Positions 34,908-44,077 of a stretch of DNA of 64,000 bases are shown piece by piece; within the stretch, counting starts at the first letter, position 1; each line of letters starts with the position of its first letter. The position numbers and the translations under genes are program-made. A model generated the notes under the pieces. The model saw only the letters and a list, made by a program, of their open reading frames with translations. It had not been told where the DNA came from and did not search any database. Source of the stretch: Hyphomicrobiales bacterium (GTDB taxonomy: Bacteria > Pseudomonadota > Alphaproteobacteria > Rhizobiales > Xanthobacteraceae); contig JAFKKG010000008.1 in NCBI GenBank assembly GCA_017305715.1, positions 186,001-250,000 on the forward strand, written 5' to 3'.

Positions 34908-36614
34908 ATGCTGTCCCGCCTGTCGCTCGCCGCCAAGCTATACTCGATCTTTGCGTTGTTCGCGGTCCTGGTCGCCGCCATCACGGCGCTGTCCGACTAC
35001 AACACCCGTCAGAACACCGCCCTCACCGAGGCCGTCGCGACGGCGAGCCAGGCCGCGCTCAACGTCGAGCGGGTCAATTCGCTGGTCTATGCGGTCGTGA
35101 TGGAGTCCCGCGGCGTCTACATGTCGACGGACCCGGCCGTCGTGAAGAAATACGGCGAAGGCCTGCTCAAGTTCAACGACAGCATCCTCGGCGTCGTCAA
35201 GAACTGGGAGGCGCTGGTCCAGGCCGACGATGCCGAGCAGTTCGCCACCTTCAAGAAGCGCATCGAGCAATTCGTCGACTTCCGCAAGGAACTGGTCCGC
35301 CGCGGCGTCGAAATCAATGCCGCCGCAGGCCGCGAATGGGGCGACAATGACGCCAACCGCCAGGTGCGCTCGGCCCTGAACAAGGACCTCGAAGCGCTTT
35401 CCAGGGTCTATGCCGACCGCAGCAAGAAGCTCGCCGCACGGGCCGACGCGAACCATACGCTGGCCTTTGTCCTGACCGCTCTCGGCGTGCTCGCGATCGT
35501 CGTGGTCATCATCGGCGTGCTGATCATTTCCCGTTCGGTCGCTCGTCCGCTCTCGGTGATCACCGACACCATCCGGCGCGTAGCCGACGGCACTGAGGGC
35601 GTCGAGGTGCCGCACACCGATCGCGGCGACGAGATCGGCGCGCTGGCGCGCGCCATCAAGATTTTCCAGGAGGCGATGGACCGCAACCGCAACCTCAATT
35701 CGCAGGTGCTCGCGGATTCCAGGGCCCGCGAGCAGCGTGGCCGGCAAATCGAGGCCTCGGTGGACGCGTTCCGCCAGGCGATCGGCGGCGTGTTGCGCGC
35801 GGTGACCGACAATGCGACGTCGATGCGCGGCACCGCCGAGACCATCGCCAGCGTGGCGTCGGACGCCAGCGGACGCGCGGTGGCCGCATCGGGCGCCACC
35901 GAACAGGCTTCCAGCAACGTGTCGGCGGTTGCAGGAGCGGCCGAAGAACTGTCCGCGTCGGTCGAGGAGATCGGCCGGCAGGTTCGCCAGTCCGCCAGCG
36001 CGGTCGAGCAGGCCGGCCAGCGCACGGAAAAATCCATCACCGAAATCGAGGGGCTTGCCGCTGCCACCCAGCGCATCGACGGCGTGCTCAGCCTGATCCA
36101 GGCCATCGCCGAGCAGACCAACCTGCTGGCACTGAACGCGACGATCGAGGCCGCGCGGGCCGGCGACGCCGGGCGCGGTTTTGCGGTCGTCGCCCACGAG
36201 GTCAAGGCCCTCGCCGAGCAGACCGCCAAGGCGACCACCGAGATCGGCCAGAATGTCGGCCTGATCCAGGCCTCGACCAAGAACTCGGTCGATGCGGTCC
36301 GCGAAATCGGCAACGCGGTGCGCGAGATCAACGACGTGACCGCGGCGATTGCCGGCGCCATCGAACAGCAGGACCTGGCGACCCGCGAAATTTCGCAGAA
36401 CGCGCAACTGGCGGCGCAGGGCAACGGCACGCTGGTGGTCAATATCGGCTCGCTCAGCGACGCCATGGGCAAGACCAGCACGGCCGCGGCCTCCGTCCTC
36501 ACCGCCTCCAGCGACCTGACGGCGACCGCCGAAACGCTCTCGCGCGAGGTCGAGACCTTCTTCCGCAATCTGCGCGCCGATCCGGCCGACGATTTCAAGC
36601 GCACGGGCACCTAG
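34908..36614 (+). CDS. Methyl-accepting chemotaxis protein
   Basis: A 568-residue chemoreceptor: helix 1 at about 10-28, a four-helix-bundle sensor (30-180), helix 2 at 184-208, HAMP at 209-262, and a cytoplasmic signalling domain. The hairpin tip is IQAIAEQTNLLALNATIEAARAGDAGRGF-like, the kinase/CheW contact. The periplasmic part resembles the four-helix ligand sensors rather than Cache. There is no C-terminal CheR-binding pentapeptide; the protein ends FKRTGT. Ligand unknown. Confidence 0.92.
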   Translation: MLSRLSLAAKLYSIFALFAVLVAAITALSDYNTRQNTALTEAVATASQAALNVERVNSLVYAVVMESRGVYMSTDPAVVKKYGEGLLKFNDSILGVVKNWEALVQADDAEQFATFKKRIEQFVDFRKELVRRGVEINAAAGREWGDNDANRQVRSALNKDLEALSRVYADRSKKLAARADANHTLAFVLTALGVLAIVVVIIGVLIISRSVARPLSVITDTIRRVADGTEGVEVPHTDRGDEIGALARAIKIFQEAMDRNRNLNSQVLADSRAREQRGRQIEASVDAFRQAIGGVLRAVTDNATSMRGTAETIASVASDASGRAVAASGATEQASSNVSAVAGAAEELSASVEEIGRQVRQSASAVEQAGQRTEKSITEIEGLAAATQRIDGVLSLIQAIAEQTNLLALNATIEAARAGDAGRGFAVVAHEVKALAEQTAKATTEIGQNVGLIQASTKNSVDAVREIGNAVREINDVTAAIAGAIEQQDLATREISQNAQLAAQGNGTLVVNIGSLSDAMGKTSTAAASVLTASSDLTATAETLSREVETFFRNLRADPADDFKRTGT

Positions 36615-36836
36615 CCAGCGCGAGCCATGTGATTTCGCAATGCCGCTGCTGATACGCGTGACTGCCGCGTTTGCGAATTCCATGGCGGCCTTGGCGGCTG
36701 AAATGGACATCGCAACCGCCGGTGCACAAGTGCGAACCAAGTCCGACATTGACCCTTCGCCGAGGTGATGAAAGCTTGCCTTCGACATCGGCTTGCTGGA
36801 CAAAAGTCATCGAGCAGGCTGGCAAGGAGGGAAGCG

Positions 36837-37589
36837 ATGGACCTGAAGAGCGCGGTTGCACTGGTGACAGGCGGCAATGGCGGGCTGGGGCAGCGCATCT
36901 GCCACGCGCTCGCGCAGGAGGGTGCGCATGTGGCTGTCGTATACGCGCGCAGCCGCGACCAAGCGGAAAGCGTCGCTGGCGAACTGACATCGCGTTATCA
37001 GATCAAGGCTCAGGCTTTCGGCTGCGACATAACCGACGACGCGGCTGTGGATCGCCTGATTGGCGAAGTAACCCGCGCCTTTGGCCGCCTTGATGTTCTG
37101 ATCAATGACGCCGCCTACAACGTCTCGATCCCGTTCGGCGACCTCGACAATCTGACGCTGGAGGTATGGGACAAGATCATGGCCATCAACCTGACGGGGC
37201 CGATGCGCCTGACCAAGGCGGTAGCCCCCGTCATGAAAGCCCAGGGACAAGGCCGCATCGTCAACATCGCCTCGGTAGCAGGGCTCAGCCCGACCGGCTC
37301 TTCGATCGCCTATGCCGTGTCGAAGGCGGGACTCATTCATCTGACGCGTTGCATGGCGGTGGCGCTGGCGCCGGAGACGCTCGTCAATTGCGTGGCACCG
37401 GGCCTTTTGGACGGCACCCGCGCGACAGCCAATCTCCGGCCCGAGCAGGTCGAGCGCTCCGCCTCGAGCTCGCTCCTGAAGAAGCCGGCCGACAAGGACG
37501 ACTGCGCCGACATGGTGGTCGCGATGTGCCGCACCGAGACCATGACCGGCCAGACCGTCGTGATCGACTCCGGACGCATCTTCCACTGA
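36837..37589 (+). CDS. Short-chain dehydrogenase/reductase (SDR)
   Basis: A 250-residue NAD(P)-dependent oxidoreductase. The nucleotide motif is TGGNGGLGQR (11-20), the NNAG-equivalent is NDAAY (90-94), and the catalytic Ser146, Tyr159 and Lys163 (YAVSK) are present. AGGAGG lies 7 bases before ATG 36837, one of the best ribosome sites in the window; the longer frame from 36765 is not supported. 10 bases before an Old-Yellow-Enzyme-family gene, so they form an operon. Confidence 0.9.
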   Translation: MDLKSAVALVTGGNGGLGQRICHALAQEGAHVAVVYARSRDQAESVAGELTSRYQIKAQAFGCDITDDAAVDRLIGEVTRAFGRLDVLINDAAYNVSIPFGDLDNLTLEVWDKIMAINLTGPMRLTKAVAPVMKAQGQGRIVNIASVAGLSPTGSSIAYAVSKAGLIHLTRCMAVALAPETLVNCVAPGLLDGTRATANLRPEQVERSASSSLLKKPADKDDCADMVVAMCRTETMTGQTVVIDSGRIFH

Positions 37590-37599
37590 GGTTTGATCG

Positions 37600-38739
37600 A
37601 TGACTGTTTGGTCTCCTGTCAGGTTCAACTGCGGAAAAGAAACGGCGAATCGGTTTGCGATCGCGCCGCTGACGACCGATTCCTCCCATGACGACGGGAG
37701 GGTGACGGAAGAGGAAATCGAATTTGTCCGGCGGCGTGCGGCCGGCGGATTCGGCGTCACCATTTCTTCCGCCACCTACGTCGCAGACGACGGACGCTCC
37801 TGGCAGGGAATCGGTGCGACCCATGATGGACACTTGCCTGGTCTCCGTCGGCTGGCTGAAGCGATGCGTGCCGCCGGAAGTCTTGCGATCCTCCAGATCT
37901 ATGACGGTGGCCGCATCGCAAAGCCCGAGCTGATCGGCGAGCACCGTCTGCGGGCGGCTTCCGCGGTTGCGTCGTTGCGGCCGGGAGCAAAGACGCCGAG
38001 GGCGATGACGTCAGAAGAGGTTGAAGGCCTGATTGCGAGCTTCCGAGAGGCGGCTTCGCTGGCTCGAAAAGCCGGTTTCGACGGCGTTGAGGTTCACGGA
38101 GCCAACCATTACGCGGTTCATCAATTCTTTTCACCTCGGGCCAATCATCGCGTCGATCATTGGGGCGGCACGCTTGCAAAGCGTATGAACTTCCCGCTCG
38201 CCGTCGCGCAGGCCGTTCGTGACGCCCTCGGTCCAAAGCTGATCGCAGGGTTTCGCGTCACGCCGTTTGAGGCCGAGGCGGACGGTTATACGCTCGAGGA
38301 CGCCAAGCTGCTTTGCAACGAACTTGCCGGGCTAAGGCTCGACTACATCTCGGTTTCGCTCGATGATTACCGCAAGAACCGACCGACGGGAGAGACCCGC
38401 GTCTACAATGGTCCAGTCGAGAAGTCTTATAGCCTGGCAGAAAGCCCCATCACGGAATTTGCCCGTGTCATCGCGGGCCGCTGCGCGGTCATGGCCAGCG
38501 GCGGGATCAAGACGTGCAAGGATGCCGAGGGAGCGATCGCAATGGGAGCTGACCTCGTTGCGGTAGGACGCGCCGTGGTGGTTGATCCGGAGTGGCTTGC
38601 CAAGGTCCGCAGCAGGAGCGAAGCATCGATCCTTGCGGGACTGCCGAAGGACGAGCGCGAGATAGCCGGCGCTTTGAGCATTCCTCCGCGAATGGTCGAA
38701 TATCTGTTGAGCCGTCCAGGCTGGATCCCTCGCCTTTAG
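37600..38739 (+). CDS. NADH:flavin oxidoreductase (Old Yellow Enzyme family), first copy
   Basis: A 379-residue FMN protein of the OYE/TIM-barrel family: NRFAIAPLTT near the N-terminus, the catalytic VHGANHYAVHQFFSPRANHR, and a C-terminal GGIKTCKDAEGAI with AVGRAVVVDP (FMN phosphate). Members reduce activated alkenes or aromatics with NAD(P)H. Operon with the SDR upstream; convergent with the ABC substrate-binding gene. Substrate unknown. Confidence 0.88.
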   Translation: MTVWSPVRFNCGKETANRFAIAPLTTDSSHDDGRVTEEEIEFVRRRAAGGFGVTISSATYVADDGRSWQGIGATHDGHLPGLRRLAEAMRAAGSLAILQIYDGGRIAKPELIGEHRLRAASAVASLRPGAKTPRAMTSEEVEGLIASFREAASLARKAGFDGVEVHGANHYAVHQFFSPRANHRVDHWGGTLAKRMNFPLAVAQAVRDALGPKLIAGFRVTPFEAEADGYTLEDAKLLCNELAGLRLDYISVSLDDYRKNRPTGETRVYNGPVEKSYSLAESPITEFARVIAGRCAVMASGGIKTCKDAEGAIAMGADLVAVGRAVVVDPEWLAKVRSRSEASILAGLPKDEREIAGALSIPPRMVEYLLSRPGWIPRL

Positions 38740-38847
38740 ACCTCGCCTTCCCGGGACGTCCTGTTGGGCGCCTGCGCTTTCAGGAGACCCAATTCGGCCA
38801 AGGGCCAACAGGCGGCATTCGCTATTCTATTCCTCGAACGCACGCCC

Positions 38848-38877
38848 GACGGCCAGGCCGCGGATGGCCTGACCGTC
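38848..38877. terminator. Possible bidirectional hairpin between convergent genes
   Basis: A 12-bp inverted repeat with one mismatch (38848-38859 with 38866-38877, 6-base loop) lies between the convergent OYE and substrate-binding genes. No T tract, so its terminator role is uncertain. Confidence 0.4.
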
Positions 38878-38897
38878 TGCGCTGACTGACTGAAGGA

Positions 38898-40106
38898 TCA
38901 AGACTTCTTCATGAGCGGACACTTGCTTTGTTCGCGCGGAATGTTGGCGTCGTCGGCCGGCACCGTTGCGACGACGTCATAGAAATCCCAGGGCCCCTTG
39001 GATTGTTCCACGGTCTTTGCGCGCAGCAAATAGTAATCATGGATGTGCATGCCGTCCTCGCGGACATAGCCCTTCTCCGAGAAGAAATCATTGACCGGCA
39101 TTGAGCGGAATTTTGCGAGCACGGCGCCTGTTTCGAGCGTTCCGGCAGCTTCCACAGCCTTCAGATAATGCAGGGTTGCCGAGTACATGCCGGCCTGAAC
39201 CATGGTCGGCATGCGCCCAACCTTGTCGAAGAACCTCTTGCCGAACGCGCGCGAGGCGTCGTTTCGATCCCAGTAGAACGCCTCCGACGTGAACAGGCCC
39301 TGCAGGTTTTTCAGACCGACCGACTTGGCGTCCGTGATCTGGAACAGCAATGCGGCCACCTTCATCTTGCTCTTCAGACCGAGCAAGCCGAACTCGTGAG
39401 CCTGCATGAGCGAGTTAGCGGTGTCACCGCTGGCGTTGGCGAGCGCGAGAACATTGGCGCCGGAGCTCTGGGCCTGCAGCAGGAACGACGAGAAGTCGCT
39501 GGTGTTGAAGGGGTGGCGTACTGAACCGACAACCTTGCCGCCCGACGCCTTGACCACGGCCGAGGCATCAGCTTCGAATGCGTGACCGAAGGCATAATCG
39601 GCCGTCAGGAAGAACCACTCGTTGCCGCCCTGCCCCAGCAATGCCTTCGCCGTGCTGCGCGCCAGCGTGGCCGTATTATAGGTCCACTGGAAGGTGTTCG
39701 ATGAGCACTTTTCGTTCGAGATCGTCGACGCTCCCGCCGATGACACGATCATGATCTTGTTCTTGTCCCGAACCAGATCGGAGAGCGCCAGCGCGACCGC
39801 GGAGTTTCCGATATCGAGAATGACGTCGACGTTCTCCGTATCGATCCACCGCCTGGCAATGCCGGACGCGATATCCGCCTTGTTCTGATGATCTGCGAAA
39901 ATCAGTTCAATCGGCTGTCCCAGCAACTTGCCGCCGAAGTCGGCGATCGCCATTTTGGCGACCTCGACGGCCGCGGGGCCGGCGGCATCCGCATATTGAC
40001 CCGACTGATCGTTGAGCACGCCGAGCTTGACCGGCTTCGACGCCGTCTGCGCGTGAACCGAAGTCAGACCTAACAGCACAACCAACGACGTCAGCATTTT
40101 TTTCAT
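38898..40106 (-). CDS. ABC transporter substrate-binding protein (branched-chain amino acid/Leu-Ile-Val type)
   Basis: A 402-residue periplasmic protein with a clear signal peptide (KKMLTSLVVLLGLTSVHA). The mature part is a type I periplasmic binding fold that starts KLGVLNDQSGQYADAAGPAAV. ATG 40106 has GGAG about 9 bases upstream, while the earlier in-frame ATG at 40121 overlaps that site. No ABC permease or ATPase gene is near, so it is an orphan. It sits between two catabolic gene sets and may capture their substrate, possibly an aromatic or organic acid. Confidence 0.88.
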   Translation of the reverse strand: MKKMLTSLVVLLGLTSVHAQTASKPVKLGVLNDQSGQYADAAGPAAVEVAKMAIADFGGKLLGQPIELIFADHQNKADIASGIARRWIDTENVDVILDIGNSAVALALSDLVRDKNKIMIVSSAGASTISNEKCSSNTFQWTYNTATLARSTAKALLGQGGNEWFFLTADYAFGHAFEADASAVVKASGGKVVGSVRHPFNTSDFSSFLLQAQSSGANVLALANASGDTANSLMQAHEFGLLGLKSKMKVAALLFQITDAKSVGLKNLQGLFTSEAFYWDRNDASRAFGKRFFDKVGRMPTMVQAGMYSATLHYLKAVEAAGTLETGAVLAKFRSMPVNDFFSEKGYVREDGMHIHDYYLLRAKTVEQSKGPWDFYDVVATVPADDANIPREQSKCPLMKKS

Positions 40107-40182
40107 TTTACATTCTCCCATTGGAATTGATCGACACTCGAAACGTTACGATTGATGTTGCAACGGCCCTGCCCGGCAGGAT

Positions 40183-41355
40183 CTATTCGGCCGCCTCGCG
40201 ATATCGCTCCAGCCCGTCCAGGCTCTCGCCGTTGGCGCGAAGGGCTCCGCCCCACTTCGCGAGCCACCACCCATATTGTTCGGGCCATTTTTCGAAATCG
40301 CCGGTCAGCCCGAAATGTTCTGCGGCGTGGAGCGCCCAGAACGGATTGAACAGCATCTGGCGGGCCATGAAGATGAGGTCCGCACGGCCATCCTGCAGCA
40401 CCTGCTCCGCCAGATCCGGGGTTCGGATCATGCCGACGGCGCCCGTTGCAATGCCGGCCTCGTGGCGAATTCGTTCGGCAAACGGCACCTGGTAGCCCGG
40501 GCCGCGGCCAAGATTGGCATTGGTCGACCCGGCACGCAGATTTCCGCCCGTCGAACAGTCAACCAGATCGACGCCCAATTCCTTCAATTTGCGCGAGAAG
40601 ACGATGCTGTCTTCGATTTCCCAGCCACCGTCGATCCAGTCGGTGGCCGAAATCCGCACGAACAGAGGTGTGGCCGAGGGGAGCGCGGCTCTCACCGCGC
40701 GCGTCACTTCGAGCGGAAACCGCATCCGGTTTTCGAGGCTGCCGCCATATTCGTCGTTACGGAAATTGGCGAGCGGCGACAGGAATGATTGCAGCAGATA
40801 GCCGTGAGCCATGTGAAGCTCGATGACGTCGAAACCCGCCAATACGGCGCGGCGGGCCGTCGCGACGAATGCATCGCGCACGCCGGAAAGACCTTGCTTG
40901 GTGAGGGGCACGGGGGTCTGGAAGCCGTCGGAGAACGGGACATCCGACGGGCCGGTCGGCACCCAGGTTTCCTCTCCCATTTCGATATCGCGGTCCGTCA
41001 GATGGCTGTTGCCCCTGAACGCGCGCTGCTGGCTGGATTTTCGTCCGCCGTGATTGATCTGGATCGCCGCCTTTGCACCATGCGATTTGATGACATGAAC
41101 GATCCGGCGCATGCCTTCGATCTGACCGTCCTCCCATAGCCCCGGATCACCGTTGGTGATCCGCCCCTTCCGGCTGATCGAGGTCTGCTCGACGAACACC
41201 AGCCCGGCTCCGCCCATTGCGAACTTGCCATAGTGAACCAGATGGAAAGGCGTGACGTAGCCGTTCTCGGCCGAATACATCCCCATCGGCGAGACGACGA
41301 TCCGGTTACTGAGCTCCACGCCGCGAAATGCAATGCTTTCAAACAGCTTGACCAT
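40183..41355 (-). CDS. NADH:flavin oxidoreductase (Old Yellow Enzyme, YqjM/NamA-like), second copy
   Basis: A 390-residue FMN enzyme related to YqjM. Visible are LSNRIVVSPMGMYSAENG at the N-terminus, INHGGRKSS, the catalytic ELHMAHGYLLQSFLSPLANFR, and GMIRTPDLAEQVLQDGRADLIFMAR (FMN). At the place of the redox-sensing Cys26 of YqjM there is Gly25. ATG 41355 has GAGGAAG upstream. It is 75 bases after the CoA-transferase gene and on the same strand, and precedes the substrate-binding gene. Likely an ene-reductase in an alicyclic or aromatic pathway. Confidence 0.88.
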   Translation of the reverse strand: MVKLFESIAFRGVELSNRIVVSPMGMYSAENGYVTPFHLVHYGKFAMGGAGLVFVEQTSISRKGRITNGDPGLWEDGQIEGMRRIVHVIKSHGAKAAIQINHGGRKSSQQRAFRGNSHLTDRDIEMGEETWVPTGPSDVPFSDGFQTPVPLTKQGLSGVRDAFVATARRAVLAGFDVIELHMAHGYLLQSFLSPLANFRNDEYGGSLENRMRFPLEVTRAVRAALPSATPLFVRISATDWIDGGWEIEDSIVFSRKLKELGVDLVDCSTGGNLRAGSTNANLGRGPGYQVPFAERIRHEAGIATGAVGMIRTPDLAEQVLQDGRADLIFMARQMLFNPFWALHAAEHFGLTGDFEKWPEQYGWWLAKWGGALRANGESLDGLERYREAAE

Positions 41356-41430
41356 CTTGATCTTCCTCGAAACTGGCGGACCGGGAAATTCGCGGGACGA
41401 CATTCGTATTGGCGCGCATGGGGGCCGCCG

Positions 41431-42642
41431 TCACGCTTGCGCAATGGCGCCGGAGTGGCGCAACGCATCGATCTCGCTGCTGGACAGGCCGAGATATTGC
41501 GAAAGGATCTCGCTGTTGTGCTGGCCGAGACGCGCAGACGGGATGTATTCCGGCGTCACAGTATCGTGGAGCACCAGCGGGCTGCGGTGAACGAGAATGT
41601 CGCCGTACTCCGGATGCTCGATTTCGCGCAACATACCCCGGGCGCGGAGGTGATGGTCTTCGGTCACCTCCAGCAAGTCGCGAACCGCTGCACAAGGCAC
41701 TCTGTTGGCACGGCAAAGCTCGGTGATCTCATGGCGCGTCAGCCGCGAAGACCACTCCGACACGATCTGGTCGGTAAGGTCGATGTGCTTCAGCCGGTCC
41801 AGCACCGTCTTGAAGCGCGGGTCTTCGGCCAGGTCCGGCCGCCCCATCGCGCGCACCAATCCGCTCCAATGGGATTCATTGACACTGATGATGGCGACAT
41901 AGCCGTCGGATGCCGGATACACATTGTATGGCGCTTCCGCGAGCCCTCCGTGACGGTTGCCCGTGCGAGGCGCAGCCGCCTTGCGGTTAAAGACATCCGC
42001 CAGATTGGAAGCCATCGCCGGATAGACGGTCTCGACCATCGCGATCTCGACCAGCCGGCCGCGGCCGCTTTTTTCCCGATCGTACAGCGCAGTGAGAATG
42101 CCGGCGTACAGATGCACCCCGCTGATGAAGTCGGTGATCGCCGGACCCGCCTTGACCGGGGGACCATCGGCAAAGCCGGTCACGCTCATGATGCCTGACA
42201 CCGCCTGGACGGTCAGGTCCATCGCCAGATTATCCCGATCGGGACCCGACAACCCGTAGCCCGTAGCCGAGCCGTAAATCAGCCGCGGATTGATGGCGCT
42301 GAGAACGGAATAGCCGACGCCCAACCGATCAAGCACCCCCGGCGCATAGTTCTCGATCAGCACATCGGCCTTTGCCGCGAGCTCTTTCAGGACCTTGGCC
42401 CCGTCCGGCGACTTCAGGTTCAGACTGATGTTGCGCTTGTTGGCATTGAGCATCGCGAAAGGGACGGCATTGCCCTTGCTGATGCGGGCGCGATGACGCA
42501 CCGGCTCGCCGTTCGGCGGCTCGACCTTGATGACGGTCGCTCCGGCTTGCGCCATCAGGAAGCCTGCATACGGTCCCTGATACACCTGGCCGAGGTCGAT
42601 GACGATGACGCCTTCGAGCGGCAGCTTCTTGTTATTGTTCAA
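41431..42642 (-). CDS. CaiB/BaiF (family III) CoA-transferase
   Basis: A 403-residue enzyme that moves CoA between acids by a covalent Asp intermediate. Family marks are VIVIDLGQVYQGPYAGFLMAQAGATVIKVE, the anchor loop PLEG, and Asp142 in NLAMDLTVQAVSG as the expected nucleophile. The start is TTG 42642, supported by GAGGAAG just upstream; no ATG is near. 16 bases after the amidohydrolase gene. The island therefore appears to activate an acid as CoA ester. Confidence 0.88.
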   Translation of the reverse strand: MNNNKKLPLEGVIVIDLGQVYQGPYAGFLMAQAGATVIKVEPPNGEPVRHRARISKGNAVPFAMLNANKRNISLNLKSPDGAKVLKELAAKADVLIENYAPGVLDRLGVGYSVLSAINPRLIYGSATGYGLSGPDRDNLAMDLTVQAVSGIMSVTGFADGPPVKAGPAITDFISGVHLYAGILTALYDREKSGRGRLVEIAMVETVYPAMASNLADVFNRKAAAPRTGNRHGGLAEAPYNVYPASDGYVAIISVNESHWSGLVRAMGRPDLAEDPRFKTVLDRLKHIDLTDQIVSEWSSRLTRHEITELCRANRVPCAAVRDLLEVTEDHHLRARGMLREIEHPEYGDILVHRSPLVLHDTVTPEYIPSARLGQHNSEILSQYLGLSSSEIDALRHSGAIAQA

Positions 42643-42658
42643 GGCTTCCTCGGTATCG

Positions 42659-43504
42659 TCAGAAATTGTAGAGCCGCGCCGGATTGGCGATCAGTATCTT
42701 GCGGCGGGTGGATTCGTCGGGGACGCATTCGTGCAGAAGACGAAGCAGATCCCCGAGATCAGGAATCGTCTCCGCGCTATGGCCGACATGGGGCCAATCA
42801 CTGCCCCACACGACCTGATCCGGTGCAGCCTCAACGATGGCGCGCATATAGGGCGCCGTATCCGAATAGGGACGGCCGACACGCGTGTTGCGGTCTGCCC
42901 CGGAAATCTTGGTCCAGTAGCGACCGGTCTTCAGCCGTTCCGTGAAGGCGCGAAAGTCGGGATGTTCGTGGCCCTTGTCGGCCATGGTCCGCGACATGTG
43001 GTCGATCACATAGTTCAGGGGAAGCTTCTCGAGCTCGGCCGCCGCGGTGGCCAGATCCGAGCTCTCGATCCAGAGCTGGGCATGCCAGCCGCGCTCCGCC
43101 AGGCGTGGCGCGAGCTTGACCAGATCGTCGTAGCTCGTGCCGAGCGTGGAGACAGGCTTGCCATCCTGCCGGATCATGGTGACGCGTACCGCCTTGAAAC
43201 CGGCATCGGTCAGCTCATCAAGCCGGCGATCGGAGACGTCGGGTCGCAAGATCGCGACGGCACGAAGCCTGTCAGGGTAGCGACGCAGGGCATCATAGGT
43301 GACCGCGTTATCTTCTCCCGATCCCACCGCATGGACGATGACCCCGCGTGTGATGCCGAGCTTGTCCCAGACGGCAAAGGCGTCTTCGATCGTGAACGGC
43401 TTTGCAGCGGTAAAGCGCCCCTCATTTCCGGCCGGAAAGCGATCAAAGGGTCCGTAGATATGGAAATGGCAATCACAGCTGCCTTCGGGCAAACGATATT
43501 CCAT
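42659..43504 (-). CDS. Amidohydrolase family 2 protein (2-pyrone-4,6-dicarboxylate lactonase-like)
   Basis: A 281-residue metal-dependent hydrolase of the PF04909 type: CDCHFHIYGP near the N-terminus (His13, His15) and WGSDWPHVGHS near the C-terminus with the conserved Asp. Relatives open lactones in aromatic breakdown. First gene of the minus-strand catabolic operon that also holds a CoA-transferase and OYE. ATG 43504 has AGGAA about 10 bases upstream. Confidence 0.85.
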   Translation of the reverse strand: MEYRLPEGSCDCHFHIYGPFDRFPAGNEGRFTAAKPFTIEDAFAVWDKLGITRGVIVHAVGSGEDNAVTYDALRRYPDRLRAVAILRPDVSDRRLDELTDAGFKAVRVTMIRQDGKPVSTLGTSYDDLVKLAPRLAERGWHAQLWIESSDLATAAAELEKLPLNYVIDHMSRTMADKGHEHPDFRAFTERLKTGRYWTKISGADRNTRVGRPYSDTAPYMRAIVEAAPDQVVWGSDWPHVGHSAETIPDLGDLLRLLHECVPDESTRRKILIANPARLYNF

Positions 43505-44074
43505 GCAAACAAATTCCTGTTCGGCTTTCTAAAGGTTGGAGCCCGAGGTAGGCGCGCTGGATGCGCGATGCGCCTTCGTCATGGGCGTGACGCTAAGCGC
43601 GTCTGCGCGGTTGGCGAGCGGCCCGCATGTCGCATATGGTCGCAAGGCGGTTTAACTGAGCGGGGAGCCCGAGCGACGGCTCGTCGAATGGCGCGATTTC
43701 AGGCCGTCGCGGCAGCAAAATTCATTCTCGACTTCATGACGTCTCCCTGCAATCACGCGCGCCCGCCGTGCGGGTGCGCTCTTTGTTTTTTGAACGGCAA
43801 TTACGCGCTACGGCCGCAAGGCCAGTTCATCGTGCAATAACCGCGCGCCTGTCATCAGGCTTCGAAGAAACACTAAGCGCGCCGTCTTTCGGAGTCTACT
43901 AGATTACTTATATGTGCTTCTATTTCTATATATATGTAAAATAGCCTTGGAGTTAGGAAGGGGCGAGATATAGGCTAAAATCAGCGGCCTGAAATTGACC
44001 CATCCCACGATTATTGGTTTGACGCACCAAATGCCGGCGCTAGGTTATGAGAAATTTCTTCCATATATATGTAA
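43505..44074. other. Divergent control region of the catabolic island and IclR gene
   Basis: 570 bases without a credible gene. The right part (from about 43880) is markedly AT-rich for this genome and carries two copies of an ATATATATGTAAA sequence, 135 bases apart. Probably the control region for both the amidohydrolase operon and the IclR gene. Confidence 0.55.
43926..43940. promoter_or_regulatory. Candidate IclR operator, upstream copy
   Basis: CTATATATATGTAAA; a near-identical sequence lies at 44061-44077 over the IclR start codon. Confidence 0.4.
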
Positions 44075-44077
44075 ATG
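44061..44077. promoter_or_regulatory. Candidate IclR operator at the iclR start
   Basis: CCATATATATGTAAATG, whose last ATG is the start codon of the IclR gene. Binding here would block translation initiation as well as transcription. It leaves no room for a normal Shine-Dalgarno, so the message may be leaderless or weakly translated. Confidence 0.4.
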
